A stretch of DNA of 60,751 nucleotides from a virus: IMG/VR virus record IMGVR_UViG_3300047552_001108, positions 1 through 60,751 of that record. One strand, given 5' to 3'. The translations under genes and the position numbers were made by a program. Position 1 is the first letter of the stretch. The number at the start of each line of letters is the position of its first letter. Shown in pieces: positions 7,707 through 14,428 of the stretch. The notes beneath the pieces were generated by a model, which was given only the letters and a program-made list of their open reading frames with translations, did no database searches and was not told where the DNA came from.

Positions 7707-8534
7707 TCAGTTGCTGCGGGTGTACTTGCCGAGTGACACGGGAATGCCGGACTTGATGGTCGCCGACACCTTGGCCGCGAACTGCAGCGCCATCTCTTCG
7801 CCGTGCTGTTCCTGCTTCACGATACGCAGAACCGGCACCGGCTTGTCTGCCCCGGTGAGGACTCCGAATCGCATCACGAACAGCCGCTCAGGCAGGCCTG
7901 CATACGGTTCGCAGGTGAAATAGATGTGTGTCGGGATCGGGTCAGCACTCGTGGCCTGCACCGACTCGAACGTGGACTTCGATGCGGCCAGAGACTGCTC
8001 GCTGCTTTCCAGCTTGCGCATGGACTCGATGCTCAACTTGCGGATGGCCGTGATGGCCTTCTTGCCGGTCACCTTCTCGTTGTCCTTGAAGCACTCGATC
8101 ATGTCTTGCCAGTCCTCCAAGAACTCGGCCGCTGCCGCTTGAGAAAGGCCGCGACCGTTCGCGTGCTGCAGCAGGGCCTCGTAGGCGGCGGTCTTTTTCA
8201 TGGTCACGACGGCGAGGTTGTCGGCGTGTCCAGGCTCGTCCTTCGTGCCAAGGTTCAGGACTGCCGTGGCGCTCATCGATTGGGCGTCGACAAAAACTCG
8301 TGCGCCGTCGCTGGAGTGCGCGACGGTGTACTCGGCAAACGCCTCAACCGATTCGGTGCTCATCACTCCGCGTGCGCGTCGGCGAACCGCCATGTATGGC
8401 TCAAGGTCGCGCAGCTTGAAATGCTCTGGCAGCGCGGCAATGGTGTCGCCCGCGAGGGCCGACTGGACCGCATCAATAGCCTGCTGGATCGATGCGCCCT
8501 CAGAGATGGCTTCGATGGCTTCTTTGTCGAACAT
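7707..8534 (-). CDS. DUF2303 family protein
   Basis: 275 residues from ATG 8534, preceded by AAGGAAG. The longer in-frame ORF runs backwards through the previous gene and is rejected. It matches the DUF2303 layout: an N-terminal helical part, a L-R-D-L-E-P-Y box, an ARVFVD-like stretch (here GARVFVD), and a central T-A-A-Y-E-A-L segment. DUF2303 genes typically sit beside phage RecT/exonuclease operons, as here. Biochemical role unknown. Confidence 0.8.
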   Translation of the reverse strand: MFDKEAIEAISEGASIQQAIDAVQSALAGDTIAALPEHFKLRDLEPYMAVRRRARGVMSTESVEAFAEYTVAHSSDGARVFVDAQSMSATAVLNLGTKDEPGHADNLAVVTMKKTAAYEALLQHANGRGLSQAAAAEFLEDWQDMIECFKDNEKVTGKKAITAIRKLSIESMRKLESSEQSLAASKSTFESVQATSADPIPTHIYFTCEPYAGLPERLFVMRFGVLTGADKPVPVLRIVKQEQHGEEMALQFAAKVSATIKSGIPVSLGKYTRSN

Positions 8535-8544
8535 GGTGCTTCCT

Positions 8545-8886
8545 TTATGCCGGCTCTTTGCCGAAGATCTGCAGTTGGTTTTCAGGGGCGAGGGACAGCT
8601 TCCCGTACTTGCCGACGTGCATCGGGGTCGAGCGGCTTTCTTTCTCGGTGGCTTCACCGTCCATGGTCGGGCGGCTGAATTTCAGCGTGTGCTTGATGTG
8701 AACCTGGGACGTTCCGGGGATCGCAACCACCGAGAACTCGACGGTCACCTTGCCTTGTCGGGCGTTATCGCACACGGCGGCAGCGACGGAGGACAGGGCA
8801 ATCGACAGCTTGCGTTCGAAGATGCCGCCATCGAGGTCGCTGATGAACTCAGAGACGTCGGTTGCAGCAGAGAGTGATTCAGACAT
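8545..8886 (-). CDS. Conserved phage protein of the recombination operon
   Basis: 113 residues from ATG 8886 (AAGGAG 9 bases upstream). It has a helical N-terminus with D-L-D-G-G-x-F-E-x-K-L, then beta strands (K-V-T-V-E-F-S-V, Q-V-H-I-K-H-T-L-K-F). It probably associates with DUF2303, because the two genes are adjacent in many phages; function unknown. It ends 10 bases before DUF2303. Confidence 0.65.
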   Translation of the reverse strand: MSESLSAATDVSEFISDLDGGIFERKLSIALSSVAAAVCDNARQGKVTVEFSVVAIPGTSQVHIKHTLKFSRPTMDGEATEKESRSTPMHVGKYGKLSLAPENQLQIFGKEPA

Positions 8887-8899
8887 TGGTGCTCCTTGG

Positions 8900-9343
8900 T
8901 CAAACAAATGCGGTCAGGTCGGGCGCCTTGTAGTCCTTGCCCTTGCCGATCTTTCCGCCGGGGAGGATCACCGGGCGGCCGTCCTCCAGCTTCGAGTCGT
9001 TGGAGGCGAGGACCGCCTGATCGGCCGCGTCCTTGTCGAAGCCGCTCAGGTAGGCCACGCCGTTGATCGTCACCTCGACGTCGCACAGCGCATCGAGTGC
9101 GCCGACGCGATCCTCGTCGGTGATGATCACTTGGGCCTTGCCGCTCTTGAGCAGCGTGCCGGCGCGTTCCAGGGCCTCGATGGCGAGGTTGATCACGGCG
9201 CGGGTGCCTTGCTCTCTCCCGGACAGGTGTTCGAGGAACTCGGTGAATTCCTCAATCGCGCACCCGGCCTGGACCGTGATGTTGTCGCCTGGGACTTTCC
9301 CGCAGGCCTGCAGCCACGCTGCCGTTCGTTGGTAGTTCGTCAT
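8900..9343 (-). CDS. MazG-like nucleotide pyrophosphohydrolase
   Basis: 147 residues, all-alpha NTP pyrophosphohydrolase-like. The acidic metal ligands show as E-E-F-T-E-F on the first helix and D-A-L-C-D on the later helix, followed by x-V-x-(I/V)-N-G-V-A-Y. MazG-type enzymes cleave (d)NTPs or (p)ppGpp-like nucleotides; in phages they act on nucleotide pools or the starvation signal. It overlaps the next upstream gene by 4 bases. Substrate not determinable here. Confidence 0.75.
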   Translation of the reverse strand: MTNYQRTAAWLQACGKVPGDNITVQAGCAIEEFTEFLEHLSGREQGTRAVINLAIEALERAGTLLKSGKAQVIITDEDRVGALDALCDVEVTINGVAYLSGFDKDAADQAVLASNDSKLEDGRPVILPGGKIGKGKDYKAPDLTAFV

Positions 9344-9552
9344 GACGCAACCACTCCGACGTTGCCCTTCATGGCCTGACGCGAGGCCAAAAACGTGGTG
9401 AGGATGCGTTCCTTTGGCGTCTGGTATCCGAACGCGACGTGCTTGCCGCTGCGCCGGAGGCTTTCGCTGGCCTCCCGCTGGCGCTGCAGGGTTCGCGTCT
9501 GCAGCACCTCCAACTCGTCAGGCGGCGCTTGATTCGGTGTCTTTTGGAACAT
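9340..9552 (-). CDS. Hypothetical small basic phage protein
   Basis: 70 residues from ATG 9552, which lies inside the 3' end of the upstream gene (35-base overlap). No family recognised. A central segment is rich in Arg, Gln and Ser. The first in-frame ATG, 13 codons upstream, overlaps even further and is less likely. Confidence 0.5.
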   Translation of the reverse strand: MFQKTPNQAPPDELEVLQTRTLQRQREASESLRRSGKHVAFGYQTPKERILTTFLASRQAMKGNVGVVAS

Positions 9553-9781
9553 GGTTGGTCTTTCTCGCCACGAGGGCGTCAACGCGTGCAAGCAGGGACT
9601 GCACGCGGCTGCTAAGTTCTGCCGTCACAAGGTCACCTGCGAACAGGTCACCTTGCGCCTTGCTGGCTATTGCTGCCGCACGAGCGTCGTGCGACTTGCG
9701 CATGCACACCGGCCCGATTCCAACCTGGGTCGAAAAAAGGCCTGTCAGCTTGCGGTTGCATCGGGTACAGCGGTCTATCAC
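9518..9781 (-). CDS. Zinc-knuckle protein, DUF6011-like
   Basis: 87 residues. The N-terminus has C-x2-C, then L-T, then a G-I-G-P-V-C box, the hallmark of DUF6011-type single zinc-binding modules. The remainder is a helical tail. A nucleic-acid-binding accessory role in the recombination operon is inferred. The stop lies inside the next gene, and the start overlaps the upstream gene by 4 bases. Confidence 0.65.
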   Translation of the reverse strand: MIDRCTRCNRKLTGLFSTQVGIGPVCMRKSHDARAAAIASKAQGDLFAGDLVTAELSSRVQSLLARVDALVARKTNHVPKDTESSAA

Positions 9782-10125
9782 TTCAGCTTCTTGAACATGG
9801 CCGCCAGGATCGGCTCGGGCTTGGGGACACGATGCTTCCGGCGGTAGTTGCGCATCATTTCGGCGTTGGTCTTACCGACAGGCCTCGGCGCGTCGGTCCC
9901 GCTGCCACCGGCATACACCGGGTGCCACGGGCCTTGCTTGTGCCTTCGCTCCCATCGGTCGATGTGAACCTCGCCGTGCTTGTGCAGGTACTTGAGGTAC
10001 TCGCGGACTCGGCGAATGTGCAAGTGCGCCACCTCCTCGGCATCGTGTGCCGAGAGTTCGCGGCCAGCCTCGAACGCTGCTCGCAGCCTGCGCATGTGGC
10101 TTGTTTTTGGGATGGGTACGGTCAT
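9778..10125 (-). CDS. Putative winged-helix DNA-binding protein
   Basis: 115 residues. ATG 10125 is preceded by GAGG; a TTG three codons earlier is also open. Residues ~10-60 read as a helix-turn-helix with a basic wing (A-H-D-A-E-E-V-A-x-L-x-I-R-R-V-R-E-Y-L-K-Y-L then G-E-V-H). The C-terminus is basic with a N-A-E-M-M-R-N-Y-R-R-K box. Probably regulatory or DNA-binding; no target can be assigned. Confidence 0.55.
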   Translation of the reverse strand: MTVPIPKTSHMRRLRAAFEAGRELSAHDAEEVAHLHIRRVREYLKYLHKHGEVHIDRWERRHKQGPWHPVYAGGSGTDAPRPVGKTNAEMMRNYRRKHRVPKPEPILAAMFKKLK

Positions 10126-10163
10126 GGCCCTCAACAGAAAAGCGTTGCTCCATGCTTACTCCT

Positions 10164-10319
10164 TCAGCACCGATAGCCGATGCAGAACAGAAACTTCGCC
10201 AGTCTGAATGCGGCACCGACAAAGACGATGCAGCCTGCCCAGATGGCGAACAGCAAAACGAAACTGGTGAGAAGACTGATCCAGTCCTCGGGGCCTGATC
10301 GCCCCCATTTCCTCTTCAT
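10164..10319 (-). CDS. Small membrane protein
   Basis: 51 residues from ATG 10319. A basic N-terminus is followed by two hydrophobic segments (about residues 14-36 and 37-48), so it should sit in the inner membrane. No family recognised. It overlaps the upstream gene by 4 bases, which supports its being translated. Confidence 0.5.
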   Translation of the reverse strand: MKRKWGRSGPEDWISLLTSFVLLFAIWAGCIVFVGAAFRLAKFLFCIGYRC

Positions 10320-10660
10320 GCCGCAGCCTCCAACGATGCAAGGCGCCACACCGGCTGTGCCCGAGAGTGGCTTCTCGCGGACCGACTGGCGCGAAGTTGT
10401 CCGGTCTTTGCGATGAGGTTGCGCTTGCTCATAGCGAGGCAAACCGCACCCCAGGCGTTGGGCGATGGCGGTTCGTCGAGTCCCTGCCGGGTGGCGAACT
10501 CGCGCACTTCCTCGAACAACGCGCCGTCGTGGCCTGCGTTGGCGAAGAATCGCAGAGCGATCTGAACGGCTTTGTCGTGCCACTCTTGCCCCGCGTTCTT
10601 GAGTGCCTTCGCAGCGCCCTCGTCGCGCAGCTGGCGGCTGAAATCAAGCGTCTGCTGCAT
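10316..10660 (-). CDS. Hypothetical phage protein
   Basis: 114 residues. The helical N-terminal half (A-x-x-A-L-x-x-A-G-x-E-W) and the F-E-x-V-R-E-F-A-x-x-x-G-L-x-x-P-P-S-P-N-A-W-G-A-V box are common in small phage early proteins. The C-terminus is a basic tail. It reads like a replication or recombination accessory DNA-binding protein, but no named family is certain. Confidence 0.6.
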   Translation of the reverse strand: MQQTLDFSRQLRDEGAAKALKNAGQEWHDKAVQIALRFFANAGHDGALFEEVREFATRQGLDEPPSPNAWGAVCLAMSKRNLIAKTGQLRASRSARSHSRAQPVWRLASLEAAA

Positions 10661-10677
10661 GCCGCTTCACCCTGATC

Positions 10678-10995
10678 CTAGAACGGGATGTCGTCGTCCA
10701 TGTCATCGAACCCCGTGTTTCTCTTCTGCTGTGGCTTCGGGGCAGGAGAGGGGGGCGGGGCCGACGATCCACCGTTCTTCTCGCGCAGATCGAACTGCGA
10801 AAGGATCACCATTTCCTTGTTGTCCGGGTTCGGAACGCCTGCCGGGTTGAACGTCCGGTTGATGGTGATGAACTTCGAGCCGTCGTCCTTCTCGAAGATC
10901 GCCCCGCAGTTGACGTAGCGGTTCTTGGTGTTTCCCTCGCGGTCGGTGTACGAGCCGGTCTTCACCGCGAGGTCATAGATTTTCTTGGTTCCCAT
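10678..10995 (-). CDS. ssb: Single-stranded DNA-binding protein (divergent SSB)
   Basis: 105 residues from ATG 10995 with AAGGAG upstream. A short beta-rich OB-like domain (~residues 1-75) is followed by a Pro/Gln-rich linker and an acidic tip ending D-D-D-I-P-F, the SSB C-terminal motif that recruits partner proteins. Shorter than bacterial SSB (~170). It would coat ssDNA during replication and RecT-mediated annealing. Its neighbours, the HTH protein and RecT, support a recombination operon. The start overlaps the HTH gene by 23 bases. Confidence 0.85.
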   Translation of the reverse strand: MGTKKIYDLAVKTGSYTDREGNTKNRYVNCGAIFEKDDGSKFITINRTFNPAGVPNPDNKEMVILSQFDLREKNGGSSAPPPSPAPKPQQKRNTGFDDMDDDIPF

Positions 10996-11242
10996 TCGTT
11001 TCTCCTTGTGGCTGGGGGGGCATGAGTTCTTGCGGCGGAACGCCGATGATTTCTGCGGCGCGGACCAGCATGTCGGCACGCATCATTCGCGCACCGGCCT
11101 CATGCCAGCGGATCGTGTTCACGGAGCAGTCGAGGCGGCGCGACAGTTCTTTCAGCCACACCCTTTGTCGGCGTCGGACCGTTCGAAACTGTGCGCCAAG
11201 CGCCGCCTCAATCTCACCCCGGGGTTCCAGTTTCGTCACCAT
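10973..11242 (-). CDS. XRE-type helix-turn-helix regulator
   Basis: 89 residues from ATG 11242; the adjacent ATG at 11245 is equally possible, with GAGGG just upstream. One compact HTH: an (R/Q)RVWLKELSRRL helix, then C-S-V-N-T-I-R-W-H-E-A-G, then M-L-V-R-A-A-E-I-I-G-V. No second domain, so it is Cro-like in size. It is embedded between RecT and SSB, overlapping both. It could be the anti-repressor or Cro analogue of the operator network reported here (inference). Confidence 0.75.
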   Translation of the reverse strand: MVTKLEPRGEIEAALGAQFRTVRRRQRVWLKELSRRLDCSVNTIRWHEAGARMMRADMLVRAAEIIGVPPQELMPPQPQGETNGNQENL

Positions 11243-12002
11243 CATTTCCCTCGGTGGTAGTGCCCTGGTTGGGCGGGTTGGCCTTCGGCGCGTCCCCGGC
11301 GAACGCATCGAGTGCCGCTTTCGAACGACGCGGTTGCTCCTGCTTGCGCACGGGGGCCGCTGTCACGTCGATGATGTCTTGCGCCTCTTCGGCGAACGAG
11401 AGGCCGCGCAGCACGTCGGCGAAGCCGGCACGCAGCGTCCAGGCCCTCGCACGCATCTGCAGCATCCTGGCGCGGTATTGCTGCCACGGCCCGGACTTTC
11501 CGAGAAGGCCGGCAGCCTTCGCGTCCTCGTCGGTGAAGGTGTGCGAGATCGGCGATTCGATGCCGCGCCGCTTGGCGGTGCAGGTGTAGCCGGTGATCAC
11601 GCCGTTGTCGTTCTTGATCGGCTCTTCGCGGAAGTCGGTCATCAGGCCGGACGCCTGAACGATTGCGAGAGCGCCGTCGCCCCAGATGCTCGGGGTGCCG
11701 TTGATCACAGCGATGGACTGCAGCGCCGCGATGGGCGTGAGGCCGAGTTCGAGGCCGTGCATGATGCCCACCACGATCTTGCTCTCGTCGTAGGCGCCGT
11801 CTTTCTGGTACGACTTCGGCGCCCAGCCGGCAATGGAGATGGCCTTTGCCATCCTGAAGGTTTCCTCGATGCTCGTCGGGACGATGGCGCGAACGGCGCT
11901 GCCGGACATGAGTTGCGGCTTGGCGGGTGCAGGGTGGGCGACTTGCTGCTGCAGCGCTGCAGCGGGGCGGGCAGTTCCCGCGAGTTCGATGGTTTCACTC
12001 AT
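11214..12002 (-). CDS. recT: RecT family single-strand annealing recombinase
   Basis: 262 residues from ATG 12002 with GAGGAAG upstream. It has the RecT core: M-A-K-A-x-x-(I/L)-x-x-W, G-I-M-H-G-L-E-L-G-L-T-P-I-A-A-L-Q-S-I, I-W-G-D-x-A-L-A, a C-T-A-K-R-R-G box, then the K-S-G-P-W-Q-Q-Y-R-x-R-M-L-Q-M-R-A-R helix. It anneals ssDNA produced by the upstream exonuclease. The C-terminal 50 residues are Pro/Gly-rich and acidic. It overlaps the exonuclease by 4 bases (ATGA). Confidence 0.9.
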   Translation of the reverse strand: MSETIELAGTARPAAALQQQVAHPAPAKPQLMSGSAVRAIVPTSIEETFRMAKAISIAGWAPKSYQKDGAYDESKIVVGIMHGLELGLTPIAALQSIAVINGTPSIWGDGALAIVQASGLMTDFREEPIKNDNGVITGYTCTAKRRGIESPISHTFTDEDAKAAGLLGKSGPWQQYRARMLQMRARAWTLRAGFADVLRGLSFAEEAQDIIDVTAAPVRKQEQPRRSKAALDAFAGDAPKANPPNQGTTTEGNDGDETGTPG

Positions 12003-13018
12003 TTCGCTTCCTCGATCTTGGTGATGGTCAGGGCGCCCCGATACGTCAGTGCGGATTGGGTGCGTGCGGGGATCAGCTTTTCCTGGCGGGTGATGCTTGG
12101 CCACGATGCGCGGTAGCGCGAACCCTTGGCCTTGGTGGCGTCACCGAACAACTCCATCAGGCGACCCTTGAGGTTGGAAGCTCGAACATCCATGCGGTCC
12201 ATGTGGCGCTTCAGGCGTGCGTACTGGCCGCACAGCACCGAGAAACGTTCGTTGTCGGAGAGGTCCACCAACTTTCCCGACTCGCCCTCGGCAAGCAGCT
12301 TCGAGACTGTCTCGGCGTCGGCAACTCGATTGGGGGATACGCCGGACCTGACCGCAGCCCAAAACGCTGCGATGGCCTCTCCGATCTTCTGCTGCGACGC
12401 CTCGTGCCGTTCGATGCGGCCCCGATGCAGTTTGTTGCCGGCAACGCAGGCGACGATCCAGCCGTGGTCGGTGCCTGCAGCGCCGATCTGGTGCTGCAAC
12501 TGCAGCAGGTAGTTCATCGGCGGCAGCATGATTTCGCCGTCGTCGACCAACCACTTGTCGCGGAACACGACGAAGTCGACGTTCTTCAACTCGACCGGGA
12601 CTCGTGTGAGGCCGTCGCCGTGAAGTTCGTAGTCAAGGCTGGCGCCCCAACCGTCAATCGTGTCGTGCTGAAGGTAGCGGTGAACCTTGCGCAGCGGCCA
12701 TTCCCACTTCTGCTTGGACCACTCGGCGATTGCCGGCTCAAGGTGGATGCCCGCTTGGATGCGCTCGTTCTCGTCGAACGAATCGGGCATCAGTTGACCG
12801 GCCTTCTCCTGCCAGAGACGGTAGCCGGTCTTGTGCGGTGAGAGGCATTCGAGAAGGTGCCAATCTTCCGGCACCTCCTCGAACATGTGGCGGACGACCT
12901 CTTCGCCGTCCGTGGTGATCCAGCGGTAGAACAGGCTGGCAACTTCAGATCCACCGATGTGGCTTTCGCGGATTGAGTGCCACGCCGCCTCATCGGGTAT
13001 CGGTACGCTTCTCGGCAT
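11999..13018 (-). CDS. YqaJ-type viral recombinase exonuclease
   Basis: 339 residues. Lambda-exonuclease/YqaJ fold signatures: an N-terminal I-G-G-S-E-(V/I)-A motif, G-(I/H)-H-L-E-P-A-I-A-E-W, a conserved Asp in the S-L-D-Y segment, and V-E-L-K-N (the E-x-K of the PD-(D/E)XK active site), then a Q-x-Q-H-Q helix. It resects dsDNA 5' ends to hand ssDNA to RecT. First gene of the long leftward block. Its RBS is AAAGGAG, and its promoter with four operator half-sites lies at 13052-13146. Confidence 0.9.
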   Translation of the reverse strand: MPRSVPIPDEAAWHSIRESHIGGSEVASLFYRWITTDGEEVVRHMFEEVPEDWHLLECLSPHKTGYRLWQEKAGQLMPDSFDENERIQAGIHLEPAIAEWSKQKWEWPLRKVHRYLQHDTIDGWGASLDYELHGDGLTRVPVELKNVDFVVFRDKWLVDDGEIMLPPMNYLLQLQHQIGAAGTDHGWIVACVAGNKLHRGRIERHEASQQKIGEAIAAFWAAVRSGVSPNRVADAETVSKLLAEGESGKLVDLSDNERFSVLCGQYARLKRHMDRMDVRASNLKGRLMELFGDATKAKGSRYRASWPSITRQEKLIPARTQSALTYRGALTITKIEEAK

Positions 13019-13051
13019 CTGCTTCTCCTTTGTGTTTTGAACCGCAGGAGA

Positions 13052-13080
13052 AGTATGTCATGGCCGTGATAGCGATGCAA
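13052..13080 (-). promoter_or_regulatory. Promoter of the exonuclease-to-integrase operon
   Basis: On the minus strand, -35 TTGCAT (13075-13080), a 17-bp spacer, then -10 CATACT (13052-13057). The 16-bp operator 13056-13071 fills the spacer, so a bound regulator would exclude RNA polymerase. The DUF932 promoter at 21560-21588 has the same geometry. Confidence 0.65.
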
Positions 13081-13145
13081 GCTAAATGCTCAGTGTGGTG
13101 ATATTTCCTCCGTCAGAAGTTACATTCTGGTGATACCGCGTGATA
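13056..13145. promoter_or_regulatory. Operator array of the recombination operon (sites at 13056, 13088, 13120, 13130)
   Basis: 16-bp sites whose right halves read CCGTGATA (13064-13071), TGGTGATA (13096-13103), TGGTGATA (13128-13135) and GCGTGATA (13138-13145). The first three start exactly 32 bp apart, about three helical turns. Only the first has a good left half (TGTCAT). GTGATAC is repeated directly at 13130 and 13140. Confidence 0.65.
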
Positions 13146-13148
13146 CTC

Positions 13149-13799
13149 TCAAGCCTGGGTGATCGAAAGCACCGGATGCGCCTCTACCACCTCGACGTTT
13201 TCCATCGGAGCGGCTCCCCAAGACAGCAGCGTGAACAGGCCTGCGGTCGATCCACGTCGAATCTCGCGCACGAGCGGCTGGGTTGCCCCGCGCACGCGCA
13301 CTACGCACAACTTGCCAAGAAGTTCATCAGGCGGCTTTGCTTCCGCCGAGAAGAACAACAGCCAATCAGCAGGGATAGGATGCAAACCATCGCCATCGAT
13401 GCGGGCTGCAACAGCGTCGACGCCTTGCGGCAGGCCAACTGGCCGGTCCACCGTGACGTTCTCATCCATCGGAAACAACCTTCCATAGATGCCCACGAGC
13501 CACCGCAGCGCGACTGCGCCTTTCCCCGTGGTTTGAGAGGCGCTCACGTCCTTCTTCCGCGCCTGGGGCGCGGCACGCCCGCCCACCAACTCATCGACGG
13601 ACACACCAGCCGCTCTTGCCAGCCTTTGCAGGCTGTCGTAGGTCAGGCTGTGAGAACGCCCCGCGATGAAGTTGTAGATGGTGCTGCTTCGAAGGCCTGC
13701 GGCCTTCGCCCAGGGATGGGGCTTGAGGCCCCGTGCGTCCATGAACGCTTGCAAAGCGTCCCGGGACACGACGCCCGGGGAGGCGTCTTTGATCGTCAT
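13149..13799 (-). CDS. CI-like repressor (XRE HTH plus degenerate S24/LexA-like domain)
   Basis: 216 residues from ATG 13799, RBS AAAGGAG. HTH at ~residues 15-60 (W-A-K-A-A-G-L-R-S-S-T-I-Y-N-F). The C-terminal domain (~125-216) has the S24-like order ARIDGDG-L, D-E-L-L-G-K-L-C-V-V-R-V, and a final P-V-L-S-I. The position of the catalytic serine in GDS is glycine (G138), and I see no clear partner lysine. It is therefore probably not self-cleaving, so prophage induction would not depend on RecA-stimulated autolysis (inference). Divergent to 13865. Best candidate for binding the TRTCAY-N4-GTGAYA operators. An immunity region with a repressor next to recombination genes is typical of temperate phages. 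Confidence 0.8.
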   Translation of the reverse strand: MTIKDASPGVVSRDALQAFMDARGLKPHPWAKAAGLRSSTIYNFIAGRSHSLTYDSLQRLARAAGVSVDELVGGRAAPQARKKDVSASQTTGKGAVALRWLVGIYGRLFPMDENVTVDRPVGLPQGVDAVAARIDGDGLHPIPADWLLFFSAEAKPPDELLGKLCVVRVRGATQPLVREIRRGSTAGLFTLLSWGAAPMENVEVVEAHPVLSITQA

Positions 13800-13864
13800 G
13801 ATATGCGCTTCTCCTTTTGTCGAATTGGCCGCTCATCGTCGGCTTATGTTTTGTCCAACGTCGC

Positions 13865-14194
13865 ATGAAATACCCAGTCAGCAAGTACAACGCGGTCCCC
13901 ACTGTGGTGGACAACATCCGTTTTGCCTCCAAGCGTGAAGCGAACCGCTACTACGAACTTAAGGTGCTGCAGAAGGCCGGTGAAATCACGGACCTAAAGT
14001 GCCAGCCGCGCTTCCCGCTGGTGGTGCGCGGCACGAAGATCTGCACCTACGTGGCCGACTTCTCGTACCGGAACAAGTCCGGCGAACTGGTCGTGGAGGA
14101 TGTGAAAAGCAAACCTACCATGACCCCGGCCTTCCGCCTCAAGGCAAAGCTACTACAAGCCGTCGAGGGGATCACCGTCAGCGTGGTGATGTGA
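13865..14194 (+). CDS. DUF1064 protein (putative endonuclease)
   Basis: 109 residues from ATG 13865; no Shine-Dalgarno is visible, so it may be leaderless. It carries the DUF1064 pattern F-A-S-K-x-E-A-x-R-(Y/W)-x-E-L, L-Q-x-A-G-E-I-x-D-L-x-x-Q-P-(R/x)-F-x-L, Y-x-A-D-F-x-Y and E-D-V-K-S-K. This is a PD-(D/E)XK-like arrangement, with D in ADF and E-x-V-K as metal ligand and lysine. Related phage proteins act on branched DNA. First rightward gene after the repressor. Confidence 0.8.
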   Translation: MKYPVSKYNAVPTVVDNIRFASKREANRYYELKVLQKAGEITDLKCQPRFPLVVRGTKICTYVADFSYRNKSGELVVEDVKSKPTMTPAFRLKAKLLQAVEGITVSVVM

Positions 14195-14228
14195 CGCAGA
14201 TTTTCGGCGCGACCGGACCGCGCATCTC

Positions 14229-14273
14229 TTGCCTTCTCATCGGGACGGCCCTTATCCTGTCATTGCCGTGACA
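14229..14273 (+). promoter_or_regulatory. Promoter and operator of the replication operon
   Basis: -35 TTGCCT (14229-14234), an 18-bp spacer, and -10 TATCCT (14253-14258). A 16-bp operator TGTCATTGCCGTGACA (14258-14273) begins on the last base of the -10. The same -10/operator junction occurs at 24577 and 39390. It drives the structured leader and the YdaU gene. Confidence 0.6.
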
Positions 14274-14326
14274 ATGGCGCAGTCCCCGGGGTCGGTTTGC
14301 ACGCCGCCTCCGGGTGAAGCAACGAA

Positions 14327-14414
14327 GGTGTCCTTCGGTGAGGGGGACCGGGAGCCGTAAGGCCCGGACCCCCGCACCTTCCCGGGGGGTGCATCCCCCT
14401 CACCGAAGGGCACC
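14327..14414 (+). ncRNA. Structured leader RNA of the replication gene
   Basis: Two 21-base arms (14327-14347 and 14394-14414) pair with a single mismatch. They enclose two smaller helices: CCGGG 14348-14352 with CCCGG 14363-14367, and GCACC 14374-14378 with GGTGC 14388-14392. The result is a closed three-way junction ending 14 bases before the ATG of the YdaU gene. It could be a cis-acting translation or transcription control element, or an origin-related structure. No known riboswitch class recognised. Confidence 0.55.
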
Positions 14415-14428
14415 GAGGAAGGAAGCGA

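Noticed and set aside
14171-14196. GTGATG/GTGACG half-sites at the end of the DUF1064 gene
   Set aside because: Coding sequence with poor left halves; only 14258-14273 is well formed and placed at a promoter.
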